This document shows, piece after piece, positions 27,558 through 36,549 of a stretch of DNA of 64,000 nt (position 1 is its first letter; every line of letters begins with the position of its first letter). Origin of the DNA: Mucilaginibacter sp. UR6-11 (GTDB lineage: Bacteria > Bacteroidota > Bacteroidia > Sphingobacteriales > Sphingobacteriaceae). The notes beneath the pieces were generated by a model. It saw nothing but the letters and a program-made list of their open reading frames with translations. It ran no database searches and had not been told where the DNA came from. The stretch covers positions 270,985 through 334,984 of the forward strand of contig NZ_JAJIWO010000006.1 of assembly GCF_020880695.1 (NCBI RefSeq). The letters are read 5' to 3'. The position numbers and the translations under genes were made by a program.

Positions 27558-27923
27558 TTACGGGAAACAATCGTTTATACATTCCATCAATGTAGGTAAA
27601 TCAAACGGTTTTACAAGGTATCTTTTAACACCGAGCGCCAGGGCCCTCTCTTTATCGCTATTTTCAAATTTAGAAGTTGAGAATATAACCGGTATACTGG
27701 GAATTTGAGGATCATTTTTTAGTTGGGTTAATACTTCGTAACCATCCAATCCGCTCATTAAAATATCGCAAATAATCAGATCAGGCAAGTATTTTTTCGC
27801 TAATGCAACACCCGTTATACCATTGTTGGCAGTAATCACTTTAAAATTTTCAAGCGTCAGTATTTCCTCTATATTTTCCCTGATCGTGTCGTTATCCTCG
27901 ATAAGCAATATCAAGACCTCCAT
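27558..27923 (-). CDS. Single-domain response regulator
   Basis: A 122-residue receiver: acidic pocket LIEDND, phospho-acceptor Asp53 in LIICDILMSGLDGYE, STSK region and Lys in YLVKPFD. An upstream in-frame ATG (27977) would add 18 hydrophobic residues not found in receivers, so the ATG at 27923 is chosen. No output domain and no adjacent kinase; it lies downstream of the PAS-AraC gene on the same strand with a gap of about 150 bp. It could be a CheY-like effector or shuttle. Confidence 0.9.
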   Translation of the reverse strand: MEVLILLIEDNDTIRENIEEILTLENFKVITANNGITGVALAKKYLPDLIICDILMSGLDGYEVLTQLKNDPQIPSIPVIFSTSKFENSDKERALALGVKRYLVKPFDLPTLMECINDCFP

Positions 27924-28074
27924 ATACCAAGTTTTAAATGCGATTAGTAAGCACAATAAAGCTACAGCGCATACCATCGAAGAAAAACCTGTTGGAGGTC
28001 TATTTTTGCCTTTTTAAGATTTAGAATAAAACATTGTAAATTTTAACAGCCCTTATGTCGACGAACCTTAATGC

Positions 28075-29580
28075 TTAGTTGAATTTATATTTAGTTGAAT
28101 CTTGAAATATGCCGTACATTCTCTCACATTTTCCGTTAACAATATCCGGAAAACTCATCGCCCTGATTGAAATGGGGTTACCTTTCGCAGTTACCATATC
28201 TATTTCAATGCTAAATGGTGTACAATTTTGTTTCGAAGATCTAAGTAGCTTTATCATTACGTTACGGGCTGCAGCATCTTTGCAAAACGCCAGGGCATTA
28301 TCAAAATTAGGATCAAAACTTTCCGGAACTTCTAAAATTTCCTTTAATATGGAATTCCACTTAACCGTATTGTTTATTAAATCCAATTCCCACGCCCCAA
28401 CGCGCGCTATCTTATAAGCATCATCCAGCATTACGTTTATCTTTTTATACTCTTCTCTGAAAGTTTCTTCTGTAATACTCTCGCTATATATTAATGCTCC
28501 CCCAATACAATTTTCGGAATTATACCATGGGCGTATGTCCCAGCGTCGCAGGCATGATGTCCCGTCAGCTTTTTTTAACCGGCTACCATCTGAACGGCTT
28601 ACCTGCCCAATTAAACATAGTTCGAGTTTTTCTTTGTATAATTCTTTCGATTCGGGCCAAATATCAAAAAGATGTTTACCTACATAATTTTTATTATGCA
28701 ATTGATGTCCGGCAACAAATTCTTCTGAGGCTTTTAATATATGAAGCCTATTATCGAGCACCGCTATTGGAACAGGTGTCTGATCTATAATTGCTTGGTA
28801 TTTTTTTTCGTTCTCGTCATCAATTTTATTAATTGAGCATTTAGGTGACTTGTTTTTTATATAACTACGGTAACGGGCTGAAAAGTTGGAAGGATTAGCA
28901 AAATTCAAGATATGGGCCATCTGGCTTTTATTGGCCCTTTTTGTACTTATATAATCATGTGCCAGTTCCATCTGTAAGTTTCGGTAGAATGAGAAAATCG
29001 TATCGCCAAAACGTTCTCTGAAATCTCTTTTTAATTTTGACTCAGAAATATTGTGCTTTTTTGACAGAAATGCAATGCCGGTAAAACCGGTTAAAACTGA
29101 TGACTTAAGCGATAAAACAACCTCTTCTAAGATATCTTTTACCAGCGGTAAATTACTAAAAGTTGGATTAAAATTACTTAATGTATCAATAAATGGCATT
29201 TCAGGTATAGTGCCTGTTGCTGAAACCTTTATGAAAAACCCCTTCACTTCTCCTTTATTCATATGCAGAATATAACTGATGCGGGCCTTTTTTACAGAAC
29301 CATTTGGCAGAGTAATGTAATGATCAAAAATACAATCTTTCCCACTTAACACAGTAGATATGTGGGGTAAACTGTAATTATATAACGGGCCCAATATTTC
29401 TTTAAAATGCATCTGATGCATCATCTTAGACGAATCAATACCAAAACAAAGTAAATAAGCACTATTTGCATATTTGCAAATCAAATCTTTGTTCAAATAA
29501 ACCAACATATCTTTGGTGTTCCAGACAATTTCGTCCGAAGCCAAAGTGGTATCCTCGTCTACACCAGGATTGAATTTCAT
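28075..29580 (-). CDS. PAS-AraC-PAS-PAS sensor regulator (copy 1)
   Basis: A soluble 501-residue protein with an unusual order: N-terminal PAS (about 20-122), a complete AraC-type DNA-binding domain in the middle (about 166-243; first helix-turn-helix LSKKHNISESKLKRDF, second ILNFANPSNFSARYRSY), then two further PAS domains (about 263-378 and 385-498). There is no kinase domain, so it is best read as a one-component regulator sensing small ligands or redox state. A paralogue of identical layout lies at 30474-31955 with strong similarity in the AraC part. ATG start; an AT-rich palindrome lies 47 bp upstream. Targets unknown; the polysaccharide locus nearby is a guess. Confidence 0.85.
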   Translation of the reverse strand: MKFNPGVDEDTTLASDEIVWNTKDMLVYLNKDLICKYANSAYLLCFGIDSSKMMHQMHFKEILGPLYNYSLPHISTVLSGKDCIFDHYITLPNGSVKKARISYILHMNKGEVKGFFIKVSATGTIPEMPFIDTLSNFNPTFSNLPLVKDILEEVVLSLKSSVLTGFTGIAFLSKKHNISESKLKRDFRERFGDTIFSFYRNLQMELAHDYISTKRANKSQMAHILNFANPSNFSARYRSYIKNKSPKCSINKIDDENEKKYQAIIDQTPVPIAVLDNRLHILKASEEFVAGHQLHNKNYVGKHLFDIWPESKELYKEKLELCLIGQVSRSDGSRLKKADGTSCLRRWDIRPWYNSENCIGGALIYSESITEETFREEYKKINVMLDDAYKIARVGAWELDLINNTVKWNSILKEILEVPESFDPNFDNALAFCKDAAARNVMIKLLRSSKQNCTPFSIEIDMVTAKGNPISIRAMSFPDIVNGKCERMYGIFQDSTKYKFN

Positions 29581-29626
29581 AATTTATTATCTGAAAGTTT
29601 TTGCTAAACTGTCTAAATGATATTTT

Positions 29627-29652
29627 AATAATATGATAACAATCATATTATT
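29627..29652. promoter_or_regulatory. Perfect AT-rich palindrome upstream of a PAS-AraC gene
   Basis: AATAATATGAT, four bases, ATCATATTATT: an 11-bp perfect dyad, 47 bp before the ATG of the reverse-strand PAS-AraC gene. Position fits an operator (perhaps autoregulation or binding by the helix-turn-helix protein upstream). A T-run follows on the forward strand only, so a terminator role would serve no known gene. Confidence 0.4.
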
Positions 29653-29731
29653 TTTTAAAAATCATCATAGTCAGCTGGTTAGGTTGTCAATTGGCGCATT
29701 AATTACGCATTTTTTTATGTTAGTTATTGAA

Positions 29732-30190
29732 TTAGGAGATTTTGCTTTCACTACTTTGCGCATGGCTAAGCAGTTCATTAAATTTCTCCAATAATTTAAT
29801 GTACCGGTCCATCCAATAATAAACCGGATCTTTAACTTTGTCGTCTGTACTCTGCGAATTGCTTAGCAGCCCGACATTTAACGAACTTGCTTTTTTTGTA
29901 AATTCTTCTGGAAATTCCTTTGAAAAATCATAATCTATTACAAATCCTATTTTATAAATAATATCAGGCGCTAATTGCTTTGTTTCAAACCAATTGTATA
30001 GGGTTCGGCGGCTAACATTTAACCTTCTAGCAATTTCACTGATTCCCATTTGGTTACAGCGAACAGCACGCTCTATAACTTGTCCATGGTGAATGTTCAG
30101 CTTTTCGCTGGCTTTTCTTATTTCTCGCCCGTCTGACTGTGTTGCAGACAAGGAGTTTACAGAATAATCGACGTGGTTATGCATATACAT
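29732..30190 (-). CDS. Small helix-turn-helix regulator
   Basis: A 152-residue protein with one helix-turn-helix (about residues 38-68, ISEIARRLNVSRRTLYNWFETKQL), resembling Fis/resolvase-type HTH used in small Bacteroidota regulators, then a region with an IDYDFSKEFPE motif and a C-terminal helix (YYWMDRYIKLLEKFNELLSH) that may dimerise. No ligand or receiver domain. It sits between the two PAS-AraC paralogues on the same strand, with about 280 bp of AT-rich DNA upstream, and is likely their regulatory companion. Two in-frame ATG codons (30190, 30184) are possible starts. Confidence 0.75.
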   Translation of the reverse strand: MYMHNHVDYSVNSLSATQSDGREIRKASEKLNIHHGQVIERAVRCNQMGISEIARRLNVSRRTLYNWFETKQLAPDIIYKIGFVIDYDFSKEFPEEFTKKASSLNVGLLSNSQSTDDKVKDPVYYWMDRYIKLLEKFNELLSHAQSSESKIS

Positions 30191-30473
30191 AGATTATTTG
30201 TGAAAAAATAGTTTTTTTTGTAAATGCGCTACATTAGCTCTAATAGTTCTTATTTAATATAAATTTAATACCATTTTTTGATTAAAAACCACCTATTAAC
30301 GCTCAAATAATACTCGCACAGGACACTGACTATTAAATATTTATAATAAATCTATATTATTTTTTATTTATAATTTAAATATTGTTATTAGCTTGATAAC
30401 ATTACTGGAAAATAAAAGGTAAAACATTGGGTTAAAATATAAAGAAAATTATTATATTTTAAGAAGGCCTTAA
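30191..30473. other. AT-rich spacer between regulator genes
   Basis: About 280 bp of extremely AT-rich DNA upstream of the small HTH gene. No gene or clear terminator is visible; it presumably carries the HTH promoter. Confidence 0.5.
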
Positions 30474-31955
30474 TTACTCGTTAATCAATTTTATTTCATG
30501 AAAAATTCCTGATATTTTTTTACACCTACCATTTTCAAACTCCGAATACCCGATTACTCTAACATGCTTTGCGTTCCCTTTTGCGGTGATCACTTCCACC
30601 TCGATATCAAAAGAACTTCTTTTTTTCAGAGCTTCTTTTAATGAACGTCTAACTATGTCACGACTTTTACCTTTATAAAAGTTTAACGAGGCTTCCAGAT
30701 CAGGTACCACATAATCATCATCTACCTCTAATATTTCCCTGGTAATTTTGCTCCATTCGGCAATATCTAAAGCAAAATTGCGATACCAAACGCCTATGCG
30801 CTCTATTTCGCTGGTTTTGTTAAAAATTTCAAAAAACTGTTTATCCTTCTCCTCCTCTTGCTTAATGTCTGTTATGTTTTCGGCAATGATCAGTACACCG
30901 CCAACCTCGTCAATATTGGTGTACCATGGCTGTACAACTAATCGCAGCCATTTAGGCGTATTATCCTGTTGAGCGAAATCAATATCTATATAATTATTAA
31001 TGTGGCCCTTTAGCAAATCAAATTGAATTACTCTTAATTTTTCTTCTATCAGGGGTAAAATATCATTGAGGGTTTTACCCGGTGCTTCGGTATCATTTAA
31101 AGGATAAACGTATTTCCATTTTTTTGAAGTAACTATTAAGTGCATGTTTATATCAAACATTGCTACAGCCGCGGCAGAATGCTCAACAAAATACTTGTAG
31201 TTAACATAATTACTTTTTGAGGGAATAATATTAGCCTGTTTGTTTTTTAAGTACTTTTTATAACACGACGAAAAGTTTGAGGGATTTGAAAAATTGAACA
31301 TTAATGCCAATTCGTTCTTATTAAATTTTTTTGTATCAATATATTGGCTAGCTAATTCCATTTGCAAATTGCGATAATATACAAAAATGGTTGTACCATA
31401 TTTATGTTTAAAATCTCGTTTCAGCTTTGATTCTGATATACCGTGTTTTTTTGCGATATTTGATATACCCGGAAAATTAGCTAATATGCTTTCCCTTAAA
31501 GTTTGCTCAACGCTTTCAATACCGGGGTGATTGTAAGGGGCGAGTTTCGTTATAGTACCATTTAAGATTGATTTATCTCCGTGTTTGAGATTACTTACAT
31601 CAGCTAAGTGCACAAATATGCCTTTCACTTCGTCTTCGTCAACGGCGGGTACATATGTAATTCTGGTGTTTATAACTTTTCCTGAAGACACTGGAAACAT
31701 AACGTCGTACACGTGAGTCTCACCCTTTAAAGCGCTTAACACAAACGGACGGTTTTGTTCATAAAAAGGGCCAAAAATATCCCGGAGACTCATCTTATTT
31801 ATCACCCCTTTCGGAAGTTTACCAAACCAATTAATAGCTGCGTTATTAATAAACCGGCAAACTTCACTTTTATCACAGTAGGCCAATACGGTATTGATAT
31901 TTTCATTTAAACCAAAACTATAATCACTCGGGCTTTCGCCATTATTTAACGACAT
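30474..31955 (-). CDS. PAS-AraC-PAS-PAS sensor regulator (copy 2)
   Basis: A soluble 493-residue paralogue of the 28075-29580 protein with the same order: PAS (about 15-125), AraC-type domain (about 164-242, IAKKHGISESKLKRDF and MFNFSNPSNFSSCYKKY), PAS (about 255-365) and PAS/PAC (about 375-490). The AraC parts are nearly identical in their key positions, including a shared YYRNLQMELA-type core, while the PAS domains have diverged, suggesting the same DNA site but different signals. It lies 60 bp after the CapD-like gene, in the same direction as the polysaccharide locus, so read-through is possible. Confidence 0.85.
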   Translation of the reverse strand: MSLNNGESPSDYSFGLNENINTVLAYCDKSEVCRFINNAAINWFGKLPKGVINKMSLRDIFGPFYEQNRPFVLSALKGETHVYDVMFPVSSGKVINTRITYVPAVDEDEVKGIFVHLADVSNLKHGDKSILNGTITKLAPYNHPGIESVEQTLRESILANFPGISNIAKKHGISESKLKRDFKHKYGTTIFVYYRNLQMELASQYIDTKKFNKNELALMFNFSNPSNFSSCYKKYLKNKQANIIPSKSNYVNYKYFVEHSAAAVAMFDINMHLIVTSKKWKYVYPLNDTEAPGKTLNDILPLIEEKLRVIQFDLLKGHINNYIDIDFAQQDNTPKWLRLVVQPWYTNIDEVGGVLIIAENITDIKQEEEKDKQFFEIFNKTSEIERIGVWYRNFALDIAEWSKITREILEVDDDYVVPDLEASLNFYKGKSRDIVRRSLKEALKKRSSFDIEVEVITAKGNAKHVRVIGYSEFENGRCKKISGIFHEIKLINE

Positions 31956-31976
31956 AACTTTTTACAAGATTGGAAA

Positions 31977-31984
31977 CAAATGTA
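31977..31984 (-). promoter_or_regulatory. Candidate -7 box before PAS-AraC copy 2
   Basis: Reads TACATTTG on the reverse strand, a full match to TAnnTTTG, 21 bp upstream of the ATG. A poor -33 candidate lies about 23 bp further up. The leader would be very short, so support is weak. Confidence 0.25.
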
Positions 31985-32015
31985 ATGGAAAATAAGACCA
32001 GTAATTGCAAGTACA

Positions 32016-33965
32016 TTACACGGCGTCTGCCGATTCAAATATTTTATCCAGCTTTTGATATTGAGAATTGTTGCTTACAAAATCCGGCAAGATAGCTTTC
32101 ATTTTGCTTACCGTTTCTTCCGCATTATCAAACAGGTTAATTGCTAATAATTCTTTAACTGCCGCGTTAATGTTAGCATATGAGTTCGGAATTGTTTTTG
32201 ATATTTTGATGTCTTTATTATATGTAGGCATTACCGTTTCTTCGTCATTTAATAATTCTTCGTGAAGTTTTTCTCCGGGCCTAAGGCCAGTAAATACAAT
32301 TTTTATATCTACATGTGGTACAAAACCCGCCAACTTTATCATGTTAATTGCCAAATCAGTTATTTTAACTGGTCTTCCCATATCGAAAATAAATATTTCA
32401 CCACCATCGCCCATAACAGAAGCTTCCAAAACAAGATGAACAGCTTCTGGAATAGTCATAAAATAGCGCGTAATATCCGGATGGGTAATTGTTAATGGCC
32501 CCCCCTTTTCAATTTGAGCTTTAAACCTGGGTATGACAGAACCATTAGAGCCTAGTACATTTCCGAAACGTGTGGTAATAAATTTAGTTCGGCATCTAAA
32601 ATTGTCTCTATCTCCGGTGTAAATAGGCCGGTTGTATAATATGGAATTATTTAATGATTGTATATACATTTCGGCAATACGCTTAGATGCCCCCATGATA
32701 TTGGTGGGCCTTACCGCTTTATCGGTTGATATCATGACAAATTTTTCCACACCATAGTCGACAGATATATCAGCAAGATTTTTTGTGCCCCAAACATTTG
32801 TTAAAACAGCCTCAGTTGGATTATTTTCCATCATGGGCACGTGTTTGTATGCCGCGGCATGGAAAACTACCTGTGGCTTATACAATTCAAATAGCTTTTT
32901 TACCCGGTTTTGATTTTGAATGTCGGAAACAAATATTTTAATTTTATGTGAATAAAAGTCATCTTCAAGCTCAAGCTGAAAGTCGTGAAGTGGTGTTTCA
33001 GCCCGATCGCATAATACAACCAACTCAGGGTTATATACCACTATTTGCCTTACTATTTCGGCACCGATAGAACCTGCCGCACCGGTTACTAATATTCTCT
33101 TGCCTTTAATATCACCGCATAAATGAGTTTTGCACAAATCAATGGGTTCGCGTTCCAGTAAATCCTCAATCTTCAGGTCTTTAAATTGATTAAATGTTGG
33201 CTTACCATTTAACCATTGATTTGATGGAGCTACTGTAATAACTTTAATGCCGTGCTCGATACATTTTTCTACAGCGCTTCTTTTACCATCTGTATTAAGA
33301 CCTTCCGCAGTAATAAACATTGTTGAGATTGAAAATTTTTGTTTCAAATTAAAGATTGATTTTACTGGATAAACTTGCACCTGTTCAATAAATTTATGTA
33401 GTTTATCTAAACCTGTATCAACAAAACCTTGTACATTTATTGATAACCCTTTTTGAGTTTCGAGTGCCTTTTTAATTAAGATTGAATGCTCTCCGGAACC
33501 ATAAATTAAAACACTATCCCGCTTTGCGGTGTAGCCAGATTCGCCGAGGTATCCAAAAATGTCTTTCAGAACAATCCGTATACTCATAAGTATTGAGGAT
33601 GATATAAAAAAATTAATTAGCAAAACCGAACCCAGGCCGCTCATACTGAAATAGCTGCCCAAAAAAGCTAAACCAAGCAAAACAAAAACAACATTGCTAA
33701 CAAACACGGCTAATATAACACGCAGCATATCCTTGGTATTAGAGTACCTTACAATACGGGTATGTACCTGCATTAATATAAATATAAAAAGTGCACTTAC
33801 ACAGTAAACCGTCATGTAAATGATGGTACCCGGTTGAAGAGTTAGCTTCTCCCTTAGTGAAAATGACAGGCAAATTGAAAACACTACAATAAGCATATCT
33901 GTAAAAAGTACAAGCCACCTGGAATGGAACTTATCGTGAAATAGTAAGTTTTTAACATAGATCAT
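32016..33965 (-). CDS. CapD/WbpM-like membrane UDP-sugar 4,6-dehydratase
   Basis: A 649-residue inner-membrane enzyme. Four N-terminal membrane helices (about 15-135) and a CoA-binding-like domain (about 150-270) precede a short-chain dehydrogenase domain with GAAGSIG (near 293), the AAAYKHVPMME block and STDKAVRPTNIMGASKR, where Met replaces the usual catalytic Tyr of YxxxK as in FlaA1/PglF/WbpM dehydratases. These convert UDP-GlcNAc to the 4-keto-6-deoxy sugar, precursor of QuiNAc, FucNAc or bacillosamine. Last gene of the polysaccharide locus, with aminotransferases and acetyltransferases in the same locus to complete such a sugar. Confidence 0.93.
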   Translation of the reverse strand: MIYVKNLLFHDKFHSRWLVLFTDMLIVVFSICLSFSLREKLTLQPGTIIYMTVYCVSALFIFILMQVHTRIVRYSNTKDMLRVILAVFVSNVVFVLLGLAFLGSYFSMSGLGSVLLINFFISSSILMSIRIVLKDIFGYLGESGYTAKRDSVLIYGSGEHSILIKKALETQKGLSINVQGFVDTGLDKLHKFIEQVQVYPVKSIFNLKQKFSISTMFITAEGLNTDGKRSAVEKCIEHGIKVITVAPSNQWLNGKPTFNQFKDLKIEDLLEREPIDLCKTHLCGDIKGKRILVTGAAGSIGAEIVRQIVVYNPELVVLCDRAETPLHDFQLELEDDFYSHKIKIFVSDIQNQNRVKKLFELYKPQVVFHAAAYKHVPMMENNPTEAVLTNVWGTKNLADISVDYGVEKFVMISTDKAVRPTNIMGASKRIAEMYIQSLNNSILYNRPIYTGDRDNFRCRTKFITTRFGNVLGSNGSVIPRFKAQIEKGGPLTITHPDITRYFMTIPEAVHLVLEASVMGDGGEIFIFDMGRPVKITDLAINMIKLAGFVPHVDIKIVFTGLRPGEKLHEELLNDEETVMPTYNKDIKISKTIPNSYANINAAVKELLAINLFDNAEETVSKMKAILPDFVSNNSQYQKLDKIFESADAV

Positions 33966-33992
33966 AACAAAATGAATTAGATGATTATAGAA

Positions 33993-35018
33993 TCAGGCTA
34001 ACCTATATAATGGGAAGAAGTCAACTTTAGAGTCTTTATCAATGCCTCTTTGATCAAGCAGATGCTGATATACGGTAGGATTTGCTATATATCGCCAGGA
34101 TCTGTAGTCAAAAAACAAATCCGAAAATGAGCTTTTCCAGTTAAAAAGCGAGTCTTTTTGAAATCCTAATCCTCCCCCAAGGTTAAAATATCGCATCCCT
34201 GATTCACGTCCGATTTTCCCTATACCGTCCGCTAAAAATTTTGCGGGACTATCACATAAATATTCGGCTCTGGTTCCAATTAAATATGATTGTATTATTT
34301 CGTTTTTAAATACTACTATAGTGCTACAGGCTACTTCATCGCCTTTATAGGCCATAAATAGCCGTGCATCATATTCTGTAGTATTGAGCATTTCTAAATA
34401 ATAATGTTCATCAAACAGGTAAAACCCAGCGGCACCTATCCTTTTCATGTTTTCATCATAAATTTCTTTGAATACTTTAATTGCAGCAGCACTGTTTTCT
34501 TCTTTGATATAATAACCCTTGTTTATTGCACTTTTTACATTAGCTAAAGTTGTTCGGTTATATTTTCTACGCTGGTCTTCAATGCTTCCATTTAAGTCCA
34601 TTACCACTACTTTGCCATTTTCGTACACGTCAGCAATTTTATTGAGTAATAAATATTGATTGTAAAAAGGGTTCATCCTTATAAAAACTGAAACATAATT
34701 TCCGTCAGATAAAAATTTAAGAAAGGCGTCTTTAAAATTGACAATCAATTTCGAATCGATAGCTTCCATTTTTTTATTTGACAACGGGCCCGAGTACCCA
34801 TATACACATGTTAGGTCGAAGTATATTGATTCGGGGATATTTCGCCGAATCAACGGTATCGCAATAAAATCAGAGCCCTCTTCATAAACACATAACAGCG
34901 CTGTTCCCTTATTATTAAGCGAATGGTAATGCCAGGTATGGTAAAAATCGGTTTCGGCCGATCGGTTTATGTATGATACCCATTCCGTTTTGTCGGCGAT
35001 AGTTAATGTCCTGATCAT
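33993..35018 (-). CDS. FemAB/FemX-like acyltransferase (GNAT fold)
   Basis: A 341-residue protein of the FemAB-like class: tandem GNAT-like halves, with RRKYNRTTLANVKSAINKGY (about 148-168) corresponding to the typical R-x(n)-R-x-IrkA-x-k-Gv region, and a C-terminal ISYxLGG-like block (MRYFNLGGGLGF, about 274-285). Classical FemX proteins add amino acids to peptidoglycan from aminoacyl-tRNA, but members inside polysaccharide loci probably acylate sugars. It starts 12 bp after the GNAT gene. No membrane segment. Substrate unknown. Confidence 0.82.
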   Translation of the reverse strand: MIRTLTIADKTEWVSYINRSAETDFYHTWHYHSLNNKGTALLCVYEEGSDFIAIPLIRRNIPESIYFDLTCVYGYSGPLSNKKMEAIDSKLIVNFKDAFLKFLSDGNYVSVFIRMNPFYNQYLLLNKIADVYENGKVVVMDLNGSIEDQRRKYNRTTLANVKSAINKGYYIKEENSAAAIKVFKEIYDENMKRIGAAGFYLFDEHYYLEMLNTTEYDARLFMAYKGDEVACSTIVVFKNEIIQSYLIGTRAEYLCDSPAKFLADGIGKIGRESGMRYFNLGGGLGFQKDSLFNWKSSFSDLFFDYRSWRYIANPTVYQHLLDQRGIDKDSKVDFFPLYRLA

Positions 35019-35030
35019 AAAAATAAGTAC

Positions 35031-35549
35031 TTAATCGTTATCTACTTTGAATGAAGGTTCGAGTTCAGAAAATCGATCAAAAGAGATACTCATAATGATA
35101 TTCCCGTCGTCCTTACCGGTAATTTGAAATCCGGCTTTTTCGTAAATTGATATTGCCGCAATATTTGCGGGGTGCACTTTTAAATAAATAACCTCAAGTT
35201 TTCTATTAAAAAATCCATATCTTAAGATCAATACCGTCGCTTGGAAACCAACTCCCTTGCCCCAGTAAAGTTTATTACCTATAAATAAATGCAACTCAGC
35301 AGTTTTACCATGAAAATCGAGCAGCTGAACATTACCGATATAGGTATCAAGCCTTTTAACGCATATAGCGAAGCGGCTTTGATCGGGTCTGTTTAAATTA
35401 TTTCGCAGCCATTCTGTTTCCATCTCTTCTGTAATAATTCCATTTGCTTTAAATCCGGTATAGGTCCATATTGATGGATCATTTCTCCACAAATAGGATA
35501 TTTTAGCATCTTCAAGAACGAGCGGCCTTATATAGATAGAAATGATCAT
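35031..35549 (-). CDS. GNAT N-acetyltransferase (RimJ/RimL type)
   Basis: A 172-residue acetyltransferase with the RimJ/RimL-like GNAT fold: start IRPLVLEDAKISYLWRND, acetyl-CoA motif A GKGVGFQATVLILRYGF (about 96-113) and motif B with YLKVHPANIAAISIYEKAGF (about 122-141). The layout resembles PseH and similar sugar-nucleotide N-acetyltransferases acting on amino sugars made by aminotransferases. Its ATG overlaps the stop of the atypical DegT-like gene (ATGA, 35546-35549), which suggests the two act in series. Confidence 0.88.
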   Translation of the reverse strand: MIISIYIRPLVLEDAKISYLWRNDPSIWTYTGFKANGIITEEMETEWLRNNLNRPDQSRFAICVKRLDTYIGNVQLLDFHGKTAELHLFIGNKLYWGKGVGFQATVLILRYGFFNRKLEVIYLKVHPANIAAISIYEKAGFQITGKDDGNIIMSISFDRFSELEPSFKVDND

Positions 35550-36517
35550 ATAAAAGTGCGTAACGTATTTAACATGTAATTCATATCAAAAAGGCTATAC
35601 CTATGATCAATAGGCAGCGGAACAATGTTACGAGCCAGGTAATTTTCATACATACTTGTATCTGTCCATTCAAAAACATTTGGCCAATAAGTAGGTACAA
35701 AAATATTACGTTGTATTAGGTGCAATTTTAGCTGCCTGTCATTTGACAAAAAAGGATACACTAATGGTGAAAACGTTTCGGGGAAATTAAACTTAAACAA
35801 GTTGTAATGTTTCAGATGTTTATGAATAAAGTTAAAATTGCGCATCCTGATTCTGGCACACTCAGCATAGTTTATACCAGAGAGTATCCTCTTTGTTAAT
35901 GGCGACATGATGCGAATTGGATTGTTCTCCAGATCTTTGTTATTTTTTAAATAATCACTATAACCCTGTTGTATACCTTGATCTATATTTTTTAAAAGAT
36001 GTGAAAATCGATGGACGGAACTATCCACAGGATATCGCTTACTTGATTTCCTTTTTATTTGCAAATATGCCCCATCAGATACTCCAAAAAATTTCCTGCA
36101 TGAATAAAAGGTATCAACCCCCTTCAATGGTTCTGAAAAAAAAGCCTGAGAATTATCAATAATGAGGTTGGTAATTTTGTCGCTCAAATTTTTTACAGCT
36201 TGATATTTTATGCCAAAATAATCAGTATATAAAAAGCAAGCGTCAGGTTCAATTTCAAAATCAATTATAGGTTCAAGTTGCTCATTGATAGAATAGAACT
36301 GATACTCAAGGCCTAGTTTAATTATTGGTTCAAGCAGCACAACACAAGTAAAATATGGGATGTAAATTTTACGGTAATGTTTTTCTCTTAAAATATACTC
36401 TAATGCATTTCTGCCGGTATTTAGCCGGACAAGATGTGGATAATATTCGTTTCCCACCGGAAGCTCCAAACCCAAATATCCGCCTATTACTTTTTGGGCT
36501 GTTTCTACTTTCTTCAT
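35546..36517 (-). CDS. Atypical DegT/AHBA-synthase-like PLP protein
   Basis: A short (323 residues versus about 370-400) divergent member of the DegT/DnrJ/EryC1/StrS aminotransferase fold. Recognisable positions: N-terminal RNALEYIL (about 36-43), IPYFTCVVLLEPI (about 53-65), Asp121 in IIDNSQAFF (PLP ring contact) and Lys142 in YSCRKFFGVSDGAYL, in the place of the PLP Lys of SFHxxKxxxxGEGG. The small domain is reduced. Catalysis is therefore plausible but not certain; it could act on an unusual keto sugar or be a non-aminotransferase relative. Coupled by a 4-bp overlap to the GNAT gene and 32 bp after the PhyH gene. Confidence 0.68.
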   Translation of the reverse strand: MKKVETAQKVIGGYLGLELPVGNEYYPHLVRLNTGRNALEYILREKHYRKIYIPYFTCVVLLEPIIKLGLEYQFYSINEQLEPIIDFEIEPDACFLYTDYFGIKYQAVKNLSDKITNLIIDNSQAFFSEPLKGVDTFYSCRKFFGVSDGAYLQIKRKSSKRYPVDSSVHRFSHLLKNIDQGIQQGYSDYLKNNKDLENNPIRIMSPLTKRILSGINYAECARIRMRNFNFIHKHLKHYNLFKFNFPETFSPLVYPFLSNDRQLKLHLIQRNIFVPTYWPNVFEWTDTSMYENYLARNIVPLPIDHRYSLFDMNYMLNTLRTFI

Positions 36518-36549
36518 AATACAATGAATAGTAAAGCAAAAATTTAAGT

